Both the position numbers and the translations under genes were made by a program. Positions 58,083-64,000 of a DNA stretch of 64,000 nt are shown in pieces; position 1 is the stretch's first letter; each line of letters starts with the position of its first letter. The notes under the pieces were generated by a model, which saw only the letters and a program-made list of their open reading frames with translations, was not told where the DNA came from and did no database searches. The DNA lies in the NCBI GenBank assembly GCA_963754135.1, contig CAVWEY010000002.1, positions 310,001 through 374,000 on the forward strand. The letters run 5' to 3'. Origin of the DNA: JAJFUI01 sp963754135 (GTDB lineage Bacteria > Planctomycetota > Planctomycetia > Pirellulales > Thermoguttaceae).

Positions 58083-59904
58083 CGCCGCACGGGGTCCAAT
58101 CCGCTCCCGCCGACGGCCAACTTTGGGGCCTGGTGGCGGCGATGTGCGACGGCACGATTGCGCCGGCGGACCTCGCCCGGCTCGAATCGCTGCTCCGCAG
58201 CGACGAGAATGCCCGGCTGTTCTATGCCGCCTACATGGACCTGCACGGCCGGCTGCTGTGGCGGTTCCGCGGCGGAGAAGTTGAACTGCCGCACCAACTT
58301 GAGCACCAACCTATGGAACTGCCGCACCAACTTGATGCCGCGAGTCCCGAGCCTCTCATTCCGCCGATCATCATTGACTCGTCCCCCACTATCCACTATC
58401 CACTGTCCACTATCGGCTCTTCGCTGGGCGGTTGGCTGCTCTCGTACGCGGTTGCCACGGTGCTGACGGCGCGGCAATCCTCGGCGCCTGGCTCTACAAG
58501 GTGTCCTACGATTATGCAATCACCGGGCCGTCGTCGCCGTTGATGGCGGTTATCCAGCATGAGAAGCAGCCGGAGACGAAACCGGAAATGGTCGGGCGGA
58601 TCACCGGCACGGCCGATTGCCGCTGGGCCGATCCCGATTACGCTCCGTCCGGCCCGGCTGTCCCACTGGGCGGCAAGTACGCCTTGGCCTCCGGCCTGAT
58701 CGAAATCGCCTACGACTCCGGGGCCAAGGTTATCCTCCAGGGACCATGCATCTACGAAGTCGAGTCTCCTCGCGGCGGCTTCCTCTCGTTGGGCAAACTG
58801 ACGGCCCGCGTGGAAAGTGTGAAGCCGCAAGCGGCAAATCCCAAATCCCAAATCCCAAATCCCAAATTTGCCGTCCGCACCCCCACCGCCGTCGTCACCG
58901 ACCTGGGCACGGAGTTCGGCGTGGAAGTGAGCGCCGACCGGCACAACCGAGTCCACGTCTTCCGGGGCCGAGTGGCGGTGCGGCCCGCGGCCGGCAAGAC
59001 ATCCAAGCCGGACGACCTTGTGCTGAGCGAGGGGCAGTCCGCGGCGTTGGACGCCGACGGTGCCGTACTGGAATCCCCGCCCTCGCGCGAGGCCAAAGGC
59101 AAGGATTCCGCCGCCCGGTTTGTCCGCCGGATGCCGCTGCCGGCCAGGCTTGGCGTGCTCGATCTGTTGGACATCGTGGCCGGCGGCGACGGCACCGGCC
59201 GCCTGCGGGAGCAAGGCATCGATCCCGCCACCGGCGCGAAAGAGGTCGAGTTCCCGCGGATCGAACACCAAACCGACGGACATTATCATCCGGTCCCATG
59301 GAACCGCCTGATGGACGGCGTCTTCATGCCCAACGGCAAACTGGGCCCGGTGCAACTCGATTCGGCGGGGCACACCTACGCCCTGCCCGAAACCAGCGGG
59401 ACTGCTCCAGGGTCGATCTGGGCGCGGGGGCCGGACATCGCCCCCGAGCGGCAGACGACCGACTGGGGCTACTGGGTCTACGCCATGCAGCGGGGCGGGG
59501 AGTACATGCCCGACAACCGCGGCCTGTTGGCCCTGCACCCCAATGCGGGCGTTACCTTCGACCTGGCGGCGATCTGCACGGCCCACCCCACCGTCGCCTC
59601 GCCGTTCCGCTTCCGGGCCTTCGTCGGCTTGGCCAACCCGTTGGGAACAGCCGACGTTTGGCTGTTCGCCGACGGGCGGCTGAAGTATCGGCGGGCGGGA
59701 CTCCGGCAGGCCGACGGCCCGGTCCGCATCGACCTGCCGTTGGAGGCCGACGGCCGCTTCCTCACGCTGGTGTCCACCGGCGGAGACCATGGAAACCAAG
59801 TGCCGCGCTGCGCTTGGGTCGTGTTCGGCGACCCCGTTTTGCACGTCACCCTGAAGTCAACCGATGAGCCGGAGAAAGGAGATCAGCCGATGAATGGCCC
59901 ATGA
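58079..59904 (+). CDS. FecR-like anti-sigma/transmembrane protein (one frameshift)
   Basis: About 608 residues from ATG 58079. Cytoplasmic N-terminus DGQLWGLVAAMCDGTIAPADLARLESLLRSDENARLFYAAYMDLHGRLLWRF is the usual anti-sigma helix bundle. A low-complexity insert follows (VELPHQLEHQPMELPHQLD and the repeat-derived TIHYPLST). A single membrane helix is split by a lost G near 58462 (YAVATVLTGAAILGAWLY). Periplasmic FecR domain: KVILQGPCIYEVESPRGGFLSLGKLTARV, VVTDLGTEFGVEV, VFRGRVAVR. The C-terminal 200 residues look like a sugar-binding or LamG/NPCBM-type sandwich. Probably senses an extracellular polymer and controls the sigma factor. Confidence 0.85.
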
Positions 59905-60076
59905 GAACGTGTTGGAAGTCCGTGCGGTGCGTGCGAGCACGCACCCTACGATTGTGCGAGCCTCGGGGCGGAGCGTGGAAGAGGCAAGATCAGCTTGAGA
60001 CAGCGTAAGAGTGTCCGATTCGAGTTTACCCTATCCGAGTGTTTGTTTTGTCACCCTTTTTCTTGGAGAAGTTGCG

Positions 60077-60893
60077 ATGAACCTTGCAAGAACCTTAGTG
60101 TGCTTGTCCGTATTGGCTTTGGCCGTGAGCCCCGTGGCGGCGGAGTCTGTCGCCGTGAATTTCGATAGCGTGCATGCGAGTGGGAACCCCTGGAGTACGG
60201 GCGTTTACACCCAGCTTGCGGCGACGGCTACCGCAGGGGTTGTTGCCCAGCAGAACTGGAACAACGTCGATCCCCTCCCGGAGGTCCTCAACCAAGCCGG
60301 CCCGTTCTCGGGGACCGTGGCTTCGCTGTTGAACAACTCGGGAGCAACCACCGCCATGAGCGTCAGTTGGCTGTGCGCCACCACCAACGGCATCGACGCT
60401 CTTTCGAGTCATGCCACCGGCGATCAGCAAATGATGGACGGGTTCCTGGCTGCCAGCATCTCGTCCGGGAAAGTAACCTGGACCCAGACTTCAGCCACGG
60501 TTACCATCTCGAACATCCCTTATTCGCAGTATGACATTTACACTTACGTGGGAAGCGACTTGAACGGCAGAGAGGCCTCGGTCGAAACTAGGAAGCAACA
60601 GTTCCACCCAAGTCTACTTTGCCGGCAACACACAGCCATACACTGGTGTGTATACGCAAGTGACTTCGACGAATTCGGCGTCCCCCACCAGCGGCAACTA
60701 CGTGTGGTATCCCGGGGTAACGGGAAGCACCTTCACGGTAACCCTGGCGCTTTACGTCCCCGCCACCAGCCAGGACGCCGGCATCTTCGGGATACAAGTC
60801 GTCAACACCACCACTCCCGAACCGGGCACGCTCGCGCTGTTGGCGGCCGGACTGGCCGGACTGCTCTGTTACGCCTGGCGGAAGCGGAGATAA
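60077..60893 (+). CDS. PEP-CTERM sorting-domain protein (one frameshift)
   Basis: ATG 60077 with GGAGAA upstream. Signal peptide MNLARTLVCLSVLALAVSPVAAES, then a Ser/Thr/Asn-rich beta protein (TATAGVVAQQNWNNVDPLPE, ATVTISNIPYSQYDIYTYVGSD). The frame changes near 60590; the continuation NSSTQVYFAGNTQPYTGVYTQVTS leads to the sorting signal PEPGTLALLAAGLAGLLCYAWRKRR with its PEP, helix and basic tail. About 272 residues. Such proteins are exported and processed by exosortase, usually with exopolysaccharide; no exosortase is in this window. Confidence 0.88.
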
Positions 60894-60903
60894 TAACAAT
60901 GTA

Positions 60904-61036
60904 GTCCGCACACGCCGTGTGCGGACGGTCGGATGTTGGATGGCGGATGGTGGATGCGCCGACGGGTGCGTCCACCATCCAATATCCGTTTGTCCGCGTT
61001 TACTGCCCTAAAGCGGCCCCAGGGCGTTGCCCTGGG
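60904..61036. repeat. two short palindromes before the DUF1559 gene
   Basis: gtccgcacacgccgtgtgcg begins a 23-bp palindrome at 60904-60926, with a 3-base loop. A second hairpin, cccagggc/gccctggg at 61018-61036, is part of a cluster of gggc-rich bases up to 61055. Either could end the PEP-CTERM transcript, but neither has a T-run. Confidence 0.7.
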
Positions 61037-61073
61037 CTGGGCGAACACAGGGCCTTCAGCTCAGGAAGGAATC

Positions 61074-62201
61074 ATGAACTCGAATCGATCATCCAACACT
61101 TGCGGTTCACGGCCGCATCACGGTTTTACCCTTGTGGAACTCCTTGTGGTGATCACGATCATCGGTATCCTGATCGCGCTCTTGCTGCCGGCGGTGCAGG
61201 CGGCCCGCGAGGCGGCCCGGCAAGCGCAGTGCAAAAACAACCTCAAGCAACTCGCGCTGGGGTGCTTGAATCATGAACAGGCCACGGGCCGGTTTCCGAC
61301 CAACGGCTGGGGGTTTGCCTGGACCGGGGACGCCGACCGCGGCACCGACTGGCGGCAGCCGGGGGGCTGGGTCTACAACGTCCTGCCGTACGTCGAACAA
61401 CAAACCCTGCACAACATGGGGCTGGGCCTGCCGCAAGCGCAGAAATATGCGGCTCACATGCAGCGGCTGCTGACTCCCTTGGGCTTCTGCACCTGTCCCA
61501 GCCGGAGACCAGCGGCCGTCTGGCCGTGGGAGGCCGGCCTGTTGACGATCAACGCGATTGTCAACGCAGGCACGCCAACCCTGGCTGCGCGCGGCGATTA
61601 CGCCGCCAACGGCGGCGACTATTACACAACCCCCGGCACCGGCGTCAACAATGCGTCGGCGCCCGTTTGGACGTCGGCCATTCCGGCAAACCCCGACGGT
61701 GGACCGGCCAGCACCAGCGAGGTCGAGAATCCCGCAGGCCAGATGGCGCCCGGCGCAAGGAACGTCTTTGCCGCCGTGGCCAAATTGGCCACCGGCGTGG
61801 TGTATTGCGGGAGCATGATCAAGATGGCGGACATCAGCGACGGCACCGCCAACACCTACCTGGTGGGGGAAAAGTTCGACAACCCCGACTGGTACACCAC
61901 CGGCCAGGACCTGGGAGACAACGAGGACCTGATGATGGGCGACAACGCGGACATCGCCCGGTGGGGCGCCTCATCGGTCGACTACAGCACCTCGCCCGCC
62001 ACGGTGCAATACGCTCCTCCCTGTGTGGACACGCCCGGCATCGGGTCCTATTACGGCTTCGGCAGCGCGCACGCCAACGGCTTCCAGATGGCCTTCTGCG
62101 ACGGCTCGGTGCAGATGATCAACTATTCCATCGACCCCGAGACGCACCGCCGGCTGTGCAACCGCAAGGACGGCTACGTGATCGACGGCAATAATTTCTA
62201 A
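61074..62201 (+). CDS. DUF1559 protein with type IV pilin-like leader
   Basis: 375 residues from ATG 61074 with GGAAGGA upstream. N-terminal methylation-type signal HGFTLVELLVVITIIGILIALLLPAVQAAREAAR, cleaved after Gly in pilin systems. DUF1559 follows: CKNNLKQLALGCLNHEQATGRFPTNGWGFAW, GGWVYNVLPYVEQQTLHNMG, FCTCPSRR, MADISDGTANTYLVGEKF, and a final FGSAHANGFQMAFCDGSVQMINYSID. Complete and typical. Planctomycetes encode dozens of these pseudopilin-like proteins; their assembly and role are unresolved. Confidence 0.95.
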   Translation: MNSNRSSNTCGSRPHHGFTLVELLVVITIIGILIALLLPAVQAAREAARQAQCKNNLKQLALGCLNHEQATGRFPTNGWGFAWTGDADRGTDWRQPGGWVYNVLPYVEQQTLHNMGLGLPQAQKYAAHMQRLLTPLGFCTCPSRRPAAVWPWEAGLLTINAIVNAGTPTLAARGDYAANGGDYYTTPGTGVNNASAPVWTSAIPANPDGGPASTSEVENPAGQMAPGARNVFAAVAKLATGVVYCGSMIKMADISDGTANTYLVGEKFDNPDWYTTGQDLGDNEDLMMGDNADIARWGASSVDYSTSPATVQYAPPCVDTPGIGSYYGFGSAHANGFQMAFCDGSVQMINYSIDPETHRRLCNRKDGYVIDGNNF

Positions 62202-62288
62202 GACGGCCGTCTGGGCAAATCTTGCCGGTTATGCCTAATCTTCCGCCGCTTTCTTGCCGATCCCACGTATTGTGGGGGGGAATGCGCA

Positions 62289-62735
62289 ATGTTGCGCCGC
62301 AATCCGATTGCCGGCGAGAGGGCCAATGTTCGGGCCTGGTCACTGCTGGCCGGCTGCTGTCTGTTGACAGCCCTGGCCGGTTGCCAGTTCCACCGCACCG
62401 GGCACGGCGGGTGGTTTGCCGGCCGTGAAACTGCCGCAAACCATTGTGCGGTGGCCGGAAAAGGGGACAGTCCCCATTTGCCGGAACGGCCCGAAGGGTG
62501 CTTCGCACAAATGGGGACTGTCCCCTTTTCCGGCCAGACTGCGAACCAACCTGAACTGTTGCCGTGGCGGACCCGTCTAAGAGGCCGGCTGGTGGCCCGA
62601 ATCTTCGGCCGCAACGGGCCGGGCGGCACTGCGGGACCGGCCGGCAGTGGCCCCACGCCTGACCCAGGGCTGGCAACAGGTCCGCCGCGGTTGCCTCCCC
62701 CGCCGGAGGAGCCCAGCGACGGCAAGACGGAATAA
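62289..62735 (+). CDS. small lipoprotein with in-frame palindrome
   Basis: 148 residues. ATG 62289 (MLRRNPIAGERANVRAWSLLAGCCLLTALAGCQFH); the lipobox LTALAGC puts the lipidated Cys near residue 32. The middle is the translated palindrome at 62453-62535 (KGDSPHLPERPEGCFAQMG). The C-terminus is Gly/Pro-rich (GRNGPGGTAGPAGSGPTPDPG) and probably unstructured. No function. Without the insert the mature protein would be about 90 residues. Confidence 0.65.
   Translation: MLRRNPIAGERANVRAWSLLAGCCLLTALAGCQFHRTGHGGWFAGRETAANHCAVAGKGDSPHLPERPEGCFAQMGTVPFSGQTANQPELLPWRTRLRGRLVARIFGRNGPGGTAGPAGSGPTPDPGLATGPPRLPPPPEEPSDGKTE
62453..62535. repeat. perfect 28-bp-arm palindromic element in a lipoprotein gene
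   Basis: Arms 62453-62480 and 62508-62535 are exact reverse complements (ggccggaaaaggggacagtc...) with a 27-base loop nearly the same as in mnmE. The cleanest copy of the family, suggesting a recent insertion. Confidence 0.95.
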
Positions 62736-62886
62736 GCTGGGTAATCTTTGCGGGTGGTATCGTTGGCCATCAAGGCGCCGTTTCTGCCGGGCCGATCTAT
62801 CAGCAGTGCCAATGCGCCTTCGGCGGGCGGGACGGTTCCGCGCGGCGACCGGCCCGCAAAACAGCGTCGCCAACCAGCAGCATCCC

Positions 62887-64000
62887 ATGAGCGATCGACG
62901 CCGTACAGAGCCGCGTGTGCTAGCCACTCTGGGCTACTGCTTCCTCGTCGGTTTCTTCTTTGTTCCTATAACCACCGCCGCGTCCGAGTTGCGGGAGACG
63001 CCGATCGTCAAGGCGATTCAGCGGGCCCGCGGCGCGGTGGTGAACATCCGCGGCGAGAAGACGGTCGTCGACCACGGCTTCGCCGCGGTGCCCGCGCCCG
63101 GCCAGACGGCCACTCCCGACGCCGGCCGCCGCGTCAACGGCATGGGCACCGGCGTGGTCATCGACGCCCGCGGATACATCGTCACCAATTACCACGTCGT
63201 CGACGGCGTGCGCGAAATCCTCGTCACCCAGGCCGACGGCCGCCGTCAGGTGGCCAAGCTCATCGCCCGCGACTTGGAGACGGACCTGGCGGTGATCAAG
63301 ATCGACGCCCGGACGCCGCTGCCGGTAATCCCGATCGGCACGTCCTCCGATCTGATGACGGGCGAAACGGTGATCGCGGTGGGCAACGCCTACGGCTACG
63401 AGCACACCGTCACCCGCGGCATCGTCAGCGCGTTGCACCGGGCGGTCCAGGTGAGCGACGCCCAGTTCTACGACGACCTGATCCAGACCGACGCCAGCAT
63501 CAACCCCGGCAACTCGGGCGGGCCGCTGCTGAACATCGACGGCGAGATGATCGGCATCAACGTGGCCGTCCGCGCCGCGCCCAGGGCATCGGCTTCGCCA
63601 TCCCCGTGGACAAGGTCACGGCGGTGGCCGTCGGGCTGCTGGCCTCCTGCAACGCCGCCAAGGCGCGGATCGGCATGGCGTCGGCCCCCGACGCCTCGCC
63701 CTCGTCGCAGGGGATGACCGTCGGCGCGGTCGAGGCCCAAAGCCCCGCCGCAGTGGCCGGACTGTTGGCCGGCGACGTGGTGACCGGCGTCGATGACGCC
63801 GAGGTCCGCCGGCCGTTGGACTTTCAGCGGGCGATGCTCGAGCGCAAGCCCGGCGAGACCATCCGGCTCAGCGTGCGGCGGTCCGGCAATCCGCTCAGCT
63901 TGAGCCTCACGCTGGGCGGGGTGCCCGAGAAGGCGGCCCCGGCGGACCAGCCCGCCTGGGAGTTGTTGGGCGTCGAGCTGAAACCGATCCCGGCCGACGA
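62887..64000 (+). CDS. HtrA/DegP-like serine protease, continues past window (one frameshift)
   Basis: Periplasmic quality-control protease. ATG 62887, signal-like helix VLATLGYCFLVGFFFVPITTAASE. Trypsin-fold triad: His in YIVTNYHVVDG (about residue 101), Asp in LETDLAVIKID, Ser in INPGNSGGPLLN (about 209). A lost G near 63584 (gccgcgcccag) splits the frame before GIGFAIPVDKVTAV. A PDZ domain follows (VGAVEAQSPAAVAGLLAGDVVTGVDDAEV). The gene runs off the right edge and may contain a second PDZ. A full triad argues for an active enzyme. Confidence 0.9.

Overview
The window reads as a fragment of a planctomycete genome, most likely from an environmental or metagenome-derived assembly. The evidence is high G+C throughout, two DUF1559 pseudopilin-like proteins, a PEP-CTERM protein, an ECF sigma factor overlapping a FecR-like anti-sigma gene, a VWA/DUF4159/DUF4175-like membrane cluster, a kinase fused to a receiver-like domain, and many secreted proteins of unknown function. 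I recognised no rRNA or tRNA gene, no CRISPR array, no complete insertion sequence and no convincing replication origin.

Layout. 1-1.9 kb: end of a restriction-modification pair (minus). 2.5-6.7 kb: sigma-54-type activator, MsrA, a conserved hypothetical, an ABM-domain remnant and a PDZ protein (minus). 7-10.2 kb: DnaA, a toxin-antitoxin pair and a nucleoside phosphorylase-family enzyme. 10.3-16.3 kb: nusA-infB-rbfA and an HhH-GPD-like protein. 16.4-19.5 kb: a TPR protein running in frame into yebC, then a 40-residue membrane peptide. 19.6-21.8 kb: CDF transporter and tsaB (minus). 22-27 kb: metallophosphoesterase, yidC, mnmE. 27.1-34.4 kb: a minus-strand cluster of DUF4159 protein, DUF4175-like protein, secreted protein and radical SAM/SPASM enzyme. 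34.7-38.8 kb: secreted protein, DUF1559 protein, VWA protein. 38.8-44.6 kb: GH36-like glycosidase, Gfo/Idh/MocA oxidoreductase, short-chain dehydrogenase and a zinc-ribbon membrane protein. 44.9-47.3 kb: purF and a TlpA-like thioredoxin. 47.5-54.6 kb: minus-strand membrane and secreted proteins plus a Clp-N/McsA-like protein. 54.8-64 kb: coiled-coil protein, kinase, thioredoxin, ECF sigma/FecR, PEP-CTERM protein, DUF1559 protein, lipoprotein and HtrA.

Two features dominate. First, the DNA is full of dispersed palindromes. Several lie inside open reading frames and keep the frame, so they appear as short hydrophilic inserts in conserved proteins (MnmE, PurF, TsaB, RbfA, the nucleosidase, the sigma-54 activator). 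This resembles Rickettsia palindromic elements. Second, about twenty genes, including nusA, infB, yidC, purF and dnaA, are interrupted by one-base shifts, mostly a lost G or C in a short G/C run. I read these as sequencing or assembly errors and describe each such gene as one CDS.

The most unusual protein is YidC. Its periplasmic domain carries a PDZ domain followed by a segment that reads like the middle of a tyrosine recombinase. Other points of interest are an open frame from the TPR protein into YebC made of an AT-rich repeat, a signal peptide built from the same repeat, a hairpin in the thioredoxin leader, and a perfect 35-bp inverted repeat with a solo arm 52 kb away.
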